Positions 56,321 through 64,000 of a stretch of DNA of 64,000 bases are shown in pieces. The notes beneath the pieces were generated by a model. The model saw only the letters and a program-made list of their open reading frames with translations, searched no databases and was not told where the DNA came from. The first letter of the stretch is position 1, and every line of letters begins with the position of its first letter. Both the position numbers and the translations under genes were made by a program. The DNA comes from Nonlabens sp. Ci31. GTDB lineage: Bacteria > Bacteroidota > Bacteroidia > Flavobacteriales > Flavobacteriaceae. Location: positions 2,477,501 through 2,541,500 of the forward strand of contig NZ_CP043633.1 of NCBI RefSeq assembly GCF_012974865.1, in the 5' to 3' direction.

Positions 56321-57364
56321 ATGGATTTGAACCAAATTACTATAGAATCAAAAGCCACTGTTCTTGAGGCGCTCAACAAGCTCAACCAAATAAGAAAGGT
56401 GAGTAGGTTGATCTTATTCGTTAAAAATCAGAAGGGAAAAATTATAGGTTCCATAACAGATGGTGACATAAGAAGATCACTGTCATTAAATCAAGATCTT
56501 CAAAAGTCCGTTGAAGAAGTATGCTTTAAAGGCTTTGTACATCACTTTGAGAACAATGATTTTATAGACTTGTCAGTTTATAGAGCGCAGAATATTAAAA
56601 TATTACCAGTTTTAAATAATAATGGAACACTTTCCAGAGTTATAGATTTAGAAATTACTCAATCAACACTTCCTCTTGAATGTATGATTATGGCTGGTGG
56701 AAGAGGGAAAAGGCTTAGCCCTCTTACAGATACTATTCCTAAACCCATGTTGCCTTTAGGAGGCAAGCCTATTATAGAGCACAATATAGACCGATTGATC
56801 AGTTATGGAATTAAGAAAATTTACATATCTGTTAAGTATCTTGGGGAACAGATAGAGTCCCACTTTGGTGATGGCTCTTCAAAGGGTATTAGTATAGAGT
56901 ACATTTGGGAAGATGAGCCTCTAGGAACAGCTGGAGCATTAAGATTAGTAGATAAATTCAATTCTGATTATGTTCTATTAATGAATAGTGATTTATTCAC
57001 TAATGTTAATTTTGAGGAGATGTATTTACTAATTCTAAAAGAAAAGGCAGATATGGTTGTTGCCTCCACAGAGTATAAAGTAGACGTGCCCTATGCAGTT
57101 TTTGAAACTAAAGGTAATAAAGTAAAAGCATTTAAGGAAAAACCTTCCTACGTGTACCAATCTAACGCAGGGGTATATATGTTAAAAAGATCCCTAATTG
57201 ATCAAATGACTAAAAATGAATATTGCGATATTACAGAGGTCATGGAAACCTTAGTTCAGGATGGTGGTAAATTAGTCTATGATCCTATATTAGGTTTTTG
57301 GATAGATATAGGTAAACCCACTGATTATAAACAGGCCCAAGAATTTATAAAGCATTTTAAATGA
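56321..57364 (+). CDS. CBS-domain nucleotidyltransferase (PtmE-like)
   Basis: The 347-residue protein has a pair of CBS motifs in the first about 115 residues and a sugar-phosphate nucleotidyltransferase domain from about residue 122 (MIMAGGRGKRLSPLTDTIPK), then MLPLGGKPIIEHNIDRLISY and WEDEPLGTAGALRL. This fusion matches PtmE, the glucosamine-1-phosphate guanylyltransferase of the Campylobacter legionaminic acid pathway. A mannose-1-phosphate guanylyltransferase is the nearest alternative. Its position between the LegG- and LegF-like genes favours the former. Its stop overlaps the next ATG. Confidence 0.87.
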   Translation: MDLNQITIESKATVLEALNKLNQIRKVSRLILFVKNQKGKIIGSITDGDIRRSLSLNQDLQKSVEEVCFKGFVHHFENNDFIDLSVYRAQNIKILPVLNNNGTLSRVIDLEITQSTLPLECMIMAGGRGKRLSPLTDTIPKPMLPLGGKPIIEHNIDRLISYGIKKIYISVKYLGEQIESHFGDGSSKGISIEYIWEDEPLGTAGALRLVDKFNSDYVLLMNSDLFTNVNFEEMYLLILKEKADMVVASTEYKVDVPYAVFETKGNKVKAFKEKPSYVYQSNAGVYMLKRSLIDQMTKNEYCDITEVMETLVQDGGKLVYDPILGFWIDIGKPTDYKQAQEFIKHFK

Positions 57365-58053
57365 TTTTAGTGATAATACCAGCTAGAGGTGGGTCAAAAG
57401 GTATACTCAAAAAAAATATCAAGTTGTTAAATGGCAAGCCATTAATCAACTATACTATTGAGGCTGCTAGAAAATGTTTTGAAGACACACAAATTTGTAT
57501 AAGTACAGATAGTCAAGAAATAATAAAAGTTGTTGAAAAAACGGGGCTAAAGGTACCCTTTATTAGACCCAGTCATCTAGCTAATGATCAAGCTACAAGT
57601 GAATCTATCATTCATCATGCCATTGAGTTCTATGAAGCAAAAGGAATACATGTTGAGCACGTGATACTATTACAACCTACATCTCCATTACGTAATGAAA
57701 TTCATATCAAAAGTGCTCTTTATCAGTATCTAAAATCTGACAAGGAAATTGAAATGCTTGTATCTGTGAAGATTACAGATTCTAATCCATATTATGTTTT
57801 AGCAGAAGAAGATAAAAGCGGATATTTAATTAAATCGAAAATTTCAAATGCTACCAGAAGACAAGATGTTCCCATAGTTTACGAGTATAATGGAGCAATT
57901 TATATCTACAAAACTGAAGCTTTAAAGCAAAAATCGATTAAAGATTTTGATAAAATTGTTAAATATGAAATGGATGCAATAAGTTCTGTGGACATAGACG
58001 TTCCTCTCGATTGGAACTGGTGTGAATACCTTTTAAGTAATACAAATAAATAA
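57361..58053 (+). CDS. CMP-nonulosonate cytidylyltransferase (NeuA/LegF type)
   Basis: The enzyme activates the nonulosonic acid as the CMP-sugar. The 230-residue protein has IIPARGGSKGILKKNIKLLN near residue 5 (the NeuA CTP-binding motif), CISTDSQEIIKVVEKTGLKV near 41, and VILLQPTSPLRNEIHIKSAL near 101. It closes the pathway: LegB, LegC, formyltransferase, LegI, LegG, PtmE and LegF occur in one direction with small gaps or overlaps. Confidence 0.93.
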   Translation: MILVIIPARGGSKGILKKNIKLLNGKPLINYTIEAARKCFEDTQICISTDSQEIIKVVEKTGLKVPFIRPSHLANDQATSESIIHHAIEFYEAKGIHVEHVILLQPTSPLRNEIHIKSALYQYLKSDKEIEMLVSVKITDSNPYYVLAEEDKSGYLIKSKISNATRRQDVPIVYEYNGAIYIYKTEALKQKSIKDFDKIVKYEMDAISSVDIDVPLDWNWCEYLLSNTNK

Positions 58054-58497
58054 GTTTTACTGGTCACTTTATTTGTGTAGTCCAATAAATCCATTAATTA
58101 TTTTAAAGGTTTTCGCTCTCGCCAAGGCCTTATTAAGATTCAAAATCAAAATCCATCATTTTTAATTCACTTCTTTCAAAATAAAGGCAATGAATTTATA
58201 TCAATTAATAAGGGAATAAGTTTAAGAAAAAATATGACGTTGAAATAAAAGTTTTTTTTAATTGAGGTTTCTATTTAGGGCGATTTCTAAAAAGCAGAAT
58301 GTATCTTCGCCCAAAATACAAGGAAAATGTTTTAGTCAAGCAACCCTCTTTCAGGATTATATTGGTATTATAACTAAGTTATGATATATATGTAGTTCCC
58401 TTGTAAGCTTAATTGAGAATAAGCTTACTACATTTATGCTAAATAGCACCTATGAAAATTAAATATTATAATAATAGCGGTTTTTAACCATAGATAG
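58054..58497. other. Intergenic region before the polymerase gene; one 9-bp hairpin
   Basis: About 440 AT-rich bases contain no recognisable gene. A hairpin, GTAAGCTTA/TAAGCTTAC (58403-58411 with 58420-58428), lies about 70 bases before the polymerase start. GGGCGA and TCGCCC lie about 23 bases apart around 58277-58311. A degenerate palindrome word (near 58114) is too divergent to count. Confidence 0.45.
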
Positions 58498-59730
58498 ATG
58501 TTATATATATATATTACTTATTTTTTGATTTCAAAGAAGGTAAGCAACATAGTCGTTTTTCTTTTAGCCTTAATCATAATATCCTATATTGCAGCTATTG
58601 TAATAGGTAAGCTTTATGTCGTTGAGGATTTAATAGATGTTCTCCATATTATCTTTACTGCGACAATTCTTTTGATTTTTATCCACGGATTTAATAACTA
58701 TAAAAATCTTACACAAATAGATTCATACTATGATAACAGCAGCTTCCAAAAGTTAATTAAAATTTTAATTTTTATAGGCCTAGTTACATTTTTAATTAAT
58801 GCGTTTATTACTTATAAGGCATTTAATGCGCTAATAGCAGAAACAGTAGTCGTAGAAGAGTATAAAAATGAAGGAGGTGCGGCATCTTATTTAGAAACTT
58901 GGGTTAACCCATCGATTTTATTTTTATCTAGATTATTATCCCCTATTGGTTATTTTTCTCTAGGATTGCATTTTTTCTTTTTAGCAAAAAGGGAAAAGAT
59001 GAAAACTTTTATCTTTTTTTTGATTTCCTTAAATATACCTTTACTCGGTTTTCATGGCTTGTCCAGATCAGCTGCGGTACAGTTTCTATTAGTTTACTTT
59101 TTTTACTTATTATATTCGCTACCTTCTTTAAGTAAAAAAGTAAAAAGAAGATTTATTGTTTTTGGTGGGATATTCTTAATAGGGGCCGTATTCTTATTAA
59201 ACATAATAACAACATCTCGATTTGAAAGTTATTATAACATACCAATAGAAAGTAGTATTCAAAATAATGAGTTGTATTCAGTTTTTGATTATGCATCTCA
59301 ATGGAACCAAAACGGAATCGTCGTAATGGATAGGTTTTCATACGATAAATTAATGTACGGAAAATCTACGACTCCAATTATTGAGTTCGTCGGTGAAAGA
59401 ATAGGTCTTGAAGTTGTTAAACTTCCAGAACTCAGATTTCAATACTTAGGTGATGATTATGACCATACCTTCAATGGAGTAGTTGCCACTTTACTATACG
59501 ACTTTGGCTATGTGTTTACATTTTTATTTGCATTACTTTTTTACAAAATAGTAAAGAAAAACGCTCCAGTAAATGGAGTGATTTCGTTGGATAAGTTTAT
59601 TTCATTCGCTTATCTAATACCTTTACCATTAATGTTTTTTTCTAATAATGTGTATTCTAATCTGTCAATGAATTTAGGGGTTATTTATTTTTTAATAATC
59701 ACCTTCTTTCTAAAACGTTCTAAAAAATAA
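58498..59730 (+). CDS. Multi-pass membrane protein, probable oligosaccharide repeat-unit polymerase (Wzy-like)
   Basis: The 410-residue protein is strongly hydrophobic, with about ten membrane segments and a larger soluble loop (about residues 245-325). That loop includes TTSRFESYYNIPIESS and GKSTTPIIEFVGERIGLE. The topology and its neighbours, a flippase and glycosyltransferases, fit Wzy, which polymerises repeat units on the periplasmic side. Sequence motifs are weak in this family, so the call rests mostly on topology and context. Confidence 0.72.
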   Translation: MLYIYITYFLISKKVSNIVVFLLALIIISYIAAIVIGKLYVVEDLIDVLHIIFTATILLIFIHGFNNYKNLTQIDSYYDNSSFQKLIKILIFIGLVTFLINAFITYKAFNALIAETVVVEEYKNEGGAASYLETWVNPSILFLSRLLSPIGYFSLGLHFFFLAKREKMKTFIFFLISLNIPLLGFHGLSRSAAVQFLLVYFFYLLYSLPSLSKKVKRRFIVFGGIFLIGAVFLLNIITTSRFESYYNIPIESSIQNNELYSVFDYASQWNQNGIVVMDRFSYDKLMYGKSTTPIIEFVGERIGLEVVKLPELRFQYLGDDYDHTFNGVVATLLYDFGYVFTFLFALLFYKIVKKNAPVNGVISLDKFISFAYLIPLPLMFFSNNVYSNLSMNLGVIYFLIITFFLKRSKK

Positions 59731-59735
59731 ATTTA

Positions 59736-61268
59736 ATGAATAAAACTATATTTTATTTTTATTCCTCTCTAAATGGCTCTATGCTTGGAGTGCTTCTAGA
59801 TGAAGCTAAGAAATTAATTGAAACAAAACAGTCGAAAGTTTATTTTGTTATGTGCGAAGGCTTTTTTGATCACTGCCTTTCAAACCCTACGGGTAATGTT
59901 GGTATTTGTAAACTTTGTAAAAGTCAAACAAGAAAAATTATTTTAGATACTCTAGGAGATGATGTAATAATTTTGAAGCTTTCTGATTACTGTAATACAA
60001 ATTTATCAAAAGATGAAATAATTATAGAGTCGGCTGAATCGTTAAAACGATTCAGGTATAAAGATGTAGGTATCGGCTATGCCACATTATCCAGTTATGT
60101 GCATTTGACAAGAAATCAAAAACCAAAAATAGATCACGAATCTCTGGGTTATTTTAAGAATCAACTTTTTCAATCCATTAAATTAGTTGATGCTTTTGAA
60201 AATATTATCGATGATATCAGGCCTAATCGTATTTGTAGCTTTAATGGAAGATTTAATGAAATAAGGCCTGTTTATGAAATAGCAAAATTAAATCAAATAG
60301 AAGCTTTTCTTTATGAATTTGAACCTTTAGTTGATGGTACTAGTGCAAAAGTTGTATTTAAAAATATTCTTCCCCACAGCGTTATAGGCAACAGATGGAA
60401 ATTTGATTTTTGTTGGAATGATATCAATTTGATGCCTGGCGAAAATGCTAAACTTGCCGAAGAGTTTTTTCATAACAAAAGAAACGGAATTGCTGCAGGT
60501 GACAAGGTTTACGTCAAGGGTAATGCTTCAGGTGTCCTGCCAGAAAATTGGGATAACACTAAAAGGAACATTGTGATTTTCAACTCTAGCGAGGATGAAT
60601 ATGTCTCAATTGGGGAGGAGTGGGAAGACCTAACTCTTTTTGAAGAGCAAAAAGATGGTCTAAAATTCATTTTTGAAAAATTTAAAAATAACACTGATGT
60701 TCATTTTTATTTAAGAGTTCATCCAAATTTAAAATCAATATCATATAAGTATCATACCGACTTATATGATTTTAATGAGAAATATTCAAATGTGACAATA
60801 ATCGGGCCTTCAGAAGAAATAAACTCTTACGACTTGTTAGATGCAAGTGAAAAGGTTGTTGTTTTTGGGTCTACAATCGGGTTAGAAGCAGTTTATTGGG
60901 GGAAACCGGTCATATTGCTGGGTTGCTCTTGGTACTATTATGAAGATATTTGTTATATACCCAAAACTAAAGATGAGTTTGTTGAATTGATTTCAGAAAA
61001 TCTTAAACCTTTACACAACTTAAGTATTTTGAAACTTGGGTTGTTTTTCTATCATAGGAATTCTACTTACATCGAAAATAAACCAGTGTATAGTCATGTA
61101 AACTACAATTCGGTCAAATACCAATTTTTAAATAAAGTAGTGTTTGGATACAATTATCAAAAAAAATACAAATCAGTTAAGATTCAAGCTTTTTATATCG
61201 CGGTATTAAAACTTATAAGTCTATTCTTATTTAAGAACAAGTATATATTACCAACAAAAGAAGAGTAA
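59736..61268 (+). CDS. Probable GT-B glycosyltransferase or capsule-type transferase
   Basis: The 510-residue protein is soluble and not clearly recognised. The C-terminal half has the pattern VHFYLRVHPNLKS (about residues 325-337), then VVVFGSTIGLEAVYWGKPVI near 380 and LLGCSWYYYEDICYIP. This resembles capsule-type Kdo or nonulosonate transferases, which carry an HP motif and a GxEAxxxGKPV motif (PF05159-like). The N-terminal half contains a CEGFFDHC...GICKLC cysteine-rich stretch (about 40-64) that may bind zinc. It could be the transferase for the nonulosonic acid, but that is only an inference. Confidence 0.6.
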   Translation: MNKTIFYFYSSLNGSMLGVLLDEAKKLIETKQSKVYFVMCEGFFDHCLSNPTGNVGICKLCKSQTRKIILDTLGDDVIILKLSDYCNTNLSKDEIIIESAESLKRFRYKDVGIGYATLSSYVHLTRNQKPKIDHESLGYFKNQLFQSIKLVDAFENIIDDIRPNRICSFNGRFNEIRPVYEIAKLNQIEAFLYEFEPLVDGTSAKVVFKNILPHSVIGNRWKFDFCWNDINLMPGENAKLAEEFFHNKRNGIAAGDKVYVKGNASGVLPENWDNTKRNIVIFNSSEDEYVSIGEEWEDLTLFEEQKDGLKFIFEKFKNNTDVHFYLRVHPNLKSISYKYHTDLYDFNEKYSNVTIIGPSEEINSYDLLDASEKVVVFGSTIGLEAVYWGKPVILLGCSWYYYEDICYIPKTKDEFVELISENLKPLHNLSILKLGLFFYHRNSTYIENKPVYSHVNYNSVKYQFLNKVVFGYNYQKKYKSVKIQAFYIAVLKLISLFLFKNKYILPTKEE

Positions 61269-61269
61269 A

Positions 61270-62496
61270 ATGAAATTTAAACTTTTTCGTTTTGTATTAA
61301 CCAAATTATCTAAGGACAAGGCAAGATATTTTATAGATTTCATTGTATTCGGTATTGGTTTCTTCATGTCTACTGGCATAGCTTTGTGTATTTCTATAAT
61401 TGTCAATAAAAACATGACTAAGGAAGAGCTTGGCTTATATAATTATAATAAGAGTCTTTTAGAATTTGCAGCTTATGCCTCTTCATTACTCTTGTATAGA
61501 GGTTATCTAAGATTCAATATAACAGGAAACAATATTTCGCTTTTTAATAAAGTAAAATTCGTAAATTTTATTGCTTTTGTTTTTTTGGAAATCCTAGCCT
61601 ATTATTTGACTAGAAGTTATTGGGCATTATTATTTCCATTTTTTATCTTTTATGAAGAAAGGTTATATTTTTTCAGATCTCTAATGATAGTTAAAAAAGT
61701 TAATTTCTTAAAAATTAGCAGTTCACTATTAAGCCTGTCTTTATTATTGATCTTTCTTCACTTTAATTTTATTGAGCCCAACTTTGTTTTGTTCGCATAT
61801 GGTTTAGGTTTTATTCTAGCCCTTTTATTTTATTTTAATAAGAAAAAAATAAAAAAAGACTTTGAAATAATTACTTGGAGAAAGATTTTATTTTATTCCT
61901 TACCAGGTTTGGGAGCAGTCATTGTTAGATTATCATTGGACGTCTCATCACAGTATCTAATAAAAAGTGAATTCGATTTAATAGAGTTGTCTAAATATGC
62001 TATTGCAACTCGTGTTTTATTAAGCATTAAATTATTTTCCAGTCTTTTAATGATGTTTTTCCCCATTTTGTATTTTAGAGAGATAAAAATAAAAAACATT
62101 AATTTCATTAATAGGACCCGAATAATGTCTTTATCTTTAATGCTTCTTATAGTAATCTTATCTATAATTTTTAGAAATCAAATATATTGGTTAATGGGTG
62201 CTTCAGATTATATGGAATATAGCTATATGTATAGCTTTTTAGTTATTTCGGAGTTCTTCTTTGTAATTGCCGGTTTATGGGGTATTTATCTTTCATACGC
62301 TTTAAAAACTCATGTAACACTTTTAATTTATTTGCTCGGCGCAGTGTTTAATATAATAATTTTAGGTCTATTTTTACCCTTATATGGAATTATAGTAGCT
62401 CCTTTATCAATATTAACAACGAATATATTCATGGCGACTTTAATGTTCATTGTATCCTTTAGAATGGAAAGAAAATTTTTAAAATCAATATTATGA
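61270..62496 (+). CDS. Membrane flippase-like protein (Wzx/MATE-type polysaccharide transporter)
   Basis: The 408-residue protein has about twelve membrane segments and short loops with many lysines. The segments are arranged as two similar halves, the layout of the MOP-superfamily flippases (Wzx) that move lipid-linked repeat units across the inner membrane. The opening RYFIDFIVFGIGFFMSTGIA and the later GLGAVIVRLSLDVSSQYLIK fit the family. Its ATG follows the preceding gene by one base, and its end overlaps the next gene. The call rests on topology and locus. Confidence 0.78.
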   Translation: MKFKLFRFVLTKLSKDKARYFIDFIVFGIGFFMSTGIALCISIIVNKNMTKEELGLYNYNKSLLEFAAYASSLLLYRGYLRFNITGNNISLFNKVKFVNFIAFVFLEILAYYLTRSYWALLFPFFIFYEERLYFFRSLMIVKKVNFLKISSSLLSLSLLLIFLHFNFIEPNFVLFAYGLGFILALLFYFNKKKIKKDFEIITWRKILFYSLPGLGAVIVRLSLDVSSQYLIKSEFDLIELSKYAIATRVLLSIKLFSSLLMMFFPILYFREIKIKNINFINRTRIMSLSLMLLIVILSIIFRNQIYWLMGASDYMEYSYMYSFLVISEFFFVIAGLWGIYLSYALKTHVTLLIYLLGAVFNIIILGLFLPLYGIIVAPLSILTTNIFMATLMFIVSFRMERKFLKSIL

Positions 62497-63872
62497 ATTT
62501 AATAATTGATGGAGATAGGCTGATTTTTAAAAATAATTTCTTTTTGTTAGAAGATTTGTATACACCTGAGTTCTTTAAATATTCTGATAGTAGAGCAGTT
62601 GATTATTATAATAAGACATATTTTGTAAATGAATTATTTGTCAATTTCATACAAAATTTTCTCGCTTTAGAGAAATTTATTATGGATAATAAAATTAGTT
62701 ATATAGACACGACAAAATCTTCAAACATATTATTGTATTATGTTGTAGACATTGCAAAAACGCATAATCTAAAAATAAGTCGAAGTCGTTCTTATTCAAA
62801 ATATTTTAACATCACTAAATTTTATTTCCATTTAGTCAGCTCGTACATTCTCTTGGTTTTATTAATGATTAAAATACCCCAAAAAAAAATTGAGAGAAAG
62901 AAAGGAGATATAGCGATTATAAGGACCCCATCATTGAAAAATAAAATTGAGCATTTAAATTTGTTTTCTGAGATCGAGGATCCTTACAGCAATGATTCGT
63001 TGTATAAATATTTCAAACTTTCCACAAGACTTGTTTTGTTAAGTAAATCATTTTTTGAGTCTTTCTCTCAATATGCTGTACTTAAGAATACAATGAAAAT
63101 TTATTTAGGCTGTAATTCGAAATTTTTATTAAACTCATTTTATGGTAAACGTTTAGTTCATTTAAATTTATACAAGAATATTCTTGATTCTTATATGAAA
63201 TCTAACGATTTTGATAAATTGTATACGAGTAACAACTTAGATCGATTTGCAGTGGTAGAGGAGGAATTAGCAAAAAAACATAATGTTAGCCTAGTTGGCA
63301 TTCCTCACGGATTGGAATATGGATTTAAGTTTCCAAAATGTTTTACGGGAGATGTATTTTATGTAACAAGTAAATTAGCTGTTAATTACTTTAATAATTT
63401 ATATAAGACTACTAAATTTATATTTGATGAGGATTTTATTACATCAATTTTCAGAAAAAAGATTATTATCAAATCAGAGACTAAAATTGTATATTTTTCT
63501 GAACCTAGAGAAGGTAATGTAAATCATCAAATTATCAGTGGCTTACTCCCTTTTCTAAAAGATTTTAATGTATCACTAAAATTGAAGTTACATCCTAAAG
63601 AAAAACAGGAAGAGTATCAAAAATATAATTTGGAAATCATAGAGGATTTTAATGAAGCAATTATCGGAAATATTTGTTTTTCAAGAAAGTCTACCATATT
63701 ATTAGAAGCTTTATATAATGACTCGATTTCTTCTGCCATACTAATTAATCAAAAGGATAAAACAATTTTTTCAAATTTCCCATCCCTTCAAATTAAAGAC
63801 ATTAATCAGGCTTATAATTTTAAGGAATTAGCGAATTGGATTATAGAATCCCATAAAATAAAAAAAACATGA
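62493..63872 (+). CDS. Possible GT-B glycosyltransferase of unknown specificity
   Basis: I do not recognise a named family for this 459-residue protein. One hydrophobic segment lies near residue 115-130 (FHLVSSYILLVLLMIKI). Later segments include VGIPHGLEYGFKFPKC (about 270), VSLKLKLHPKEKQ (about 365) and CFSRKSTILLEALYND (about 395). The HP word followed by an S-xx-LLEAL word resembles GT-B enzymes such as bacterial sialyl- and polysialyl-transferases. A nonulosonate transfer role is a guess. It overlaps the flippase stop by 4 bases and the next start by 4 bases (ATGA). Confidence 0.5.
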   Translation: MNLIIDGDRLIFKNNFFLLEDLYTPEFFKYSDSRAVDYYNKTYFVNELFVNFIQNFLALEKFIMDNKISYIDTTKSSNILLYYVVDIAKTHNLKISRSRSYSKYFNITKFYFHLVSSYILLVLLMIKIPQKKIERKKGDIAIIRTPSLKNKIEHLNLFSEIEDPYSNDSLYKYFKLSTRLVLLSKSFFESFSQYAVLKNTMKIYLGCNSKFLLNSFYGKRLVHLNLYKNILDSYMKSNDFDKLYTSNNLDRFAVVEEELAKKHNVSLVGIPHGLEYGFKFPKCFTGDVFYVTSKLAVNYFNNLYKTTKFIFDEDFITSIFRKKIIIKSETKIVYFSEPREGNVNHQIISGLLPFLKDFNVSLKLKLHPKEKQEEYQKYNLEIIEDFNEAIIGNICFSRKSTILLEALYNDSISSAILINQKDKTIFSNFPSLQIKDINQAYNFKELANWIIESHKIKKT

Positions 63873-64000
63873 AAAAAGATTTTAAAAACGGACTTAAAAT
63901 ACTTGATTGCACTTTAAGAGATGGCGGTTATTACACTAATTGGGACTTTGATGAGCAGTTAGTTAAGGACTACTGTTCTGCAATGGAATCTCTTCCTATA
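63869..64000 (+). CDS. HMGL-like aldolase-family protein, 3' end beyond window
   Basis: Only 44 residues are visible: MKKDFKNGLKILDCTLRDGG, then YYTNWDFDEQLVKDYCSAM and ESLPI at the edge. LDCTLRDGGYYTNW is the start of a DRE-TIM metallolyase domain as in HMG-CoA lyase/4-hydroxy-2-oxovalerate aldolase relatives, which also occur in some O-antigen and capsule clusters. The ATG overlaps the upstream stop (ATGA), so it belongs to the same operon. The substrate cannot be told from the fragment. Confidence 0.78.
   Translation, partial: MKKDFKNGLKILDCTLRDGGYYTNWDFDEQLVKDYCSAMESLPI

Noticed and set aside
58109..58126. Another palindrome copy in the gap before the polymerase gene
   Set aside because: The word near 58114 (TCGCTCTCGCCAAGG) differs at several positions and its arms do not pair well.

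Overview
The window looks like a chromosomal segment of a marine-type member of the Flavobacteriaceae (Bacteroidota). The evidence is repeated TAnnTTTG (-7) promoter boxes, a secreted protease with a type IX secretion C-terminal sorting domain, a TonB-dependent receptor, the bacillithiol enzyme BshC, small PorT-like and OmpA-like outer-membrane proteins, AT-rich DNA and few Shine-Dalgarno sequences. A 14-base palindrome, GCTTTCGCGAAAGC, occurs ten times exactly and twice with one mismatch, in genes and between them. I associate it with Nonlabens-like genomes, but the genus is only a guess. No rRNA, tRNA, CRISPR, prophage or transposase was found.

Layout. 1-17 kb is housekeeping: glyA (cut by the window start), fahA, a lipoprotein, bshC, guaA, a LysM/receptor-like protein, an OsmC protein, a DUF922-like protein, a secreted M12B-like protease, pyrG and yidC. 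From 17.16 to 19.70 kb, between the convergent yidC and uvrA, lies a non-coding array of eleven copies of a 227-bp unit plus a partial twelfth, with no length variation. 20-29.7 kb holds uvrA, a membrane protein/XRE pair, ppa, a VWA protein, a cassette in which a lipoprotein sits between two damaged paralogous Cys-rich secreted genes, a beta-barrel protein and an ECF sigma factor/membrane protein pair. 30-42 kb holds an NDH-2-like oxidoreductase, lpdA, a TonB receptor, pabB, tilS, a DsbD-like gene and a DUF885 lipoprotein. An OmpA protein follows at 42.7-44.0 kb.

44.3-64 kb is a surface-polysaccharide locus, all on the + strand. rfbB and rfbA make dTDP-4-keto-6-deoxyglucose and are separated by a four-helix-bundle gene set in repeat-rich DNA. 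A UDP-HexNAc 4-epimerase and two UDP-sugar 6-dehydrogenases follow. Then comes a legionaminic-acid-like nonulosonate pathway: LegB-, LegC-, formyltransferase-, LegI/NeuB-, LegG/NeuC-, PtmE- and LegF/NeuA-like genes. A Wzy-like polymerase, a Wzx-like flippase and two possible GT-B transferases complete the set, and an aldolase-family gene runs off the right edge.

The locus reads as a Wzx/Wzy-type O-antigen or capsule pathway. A formyltransferase stands where an N-acetyltransferase would be expected, so an N-formylated nonulosonic acid is a reasonable prediction. The less expected items are the 227-bp array, the iterated palindrome, the matching pair of damaged Cys-rich genes, and a 13-bp inverted motif in front of the divergent sigma-factor and NDH-2 genes.
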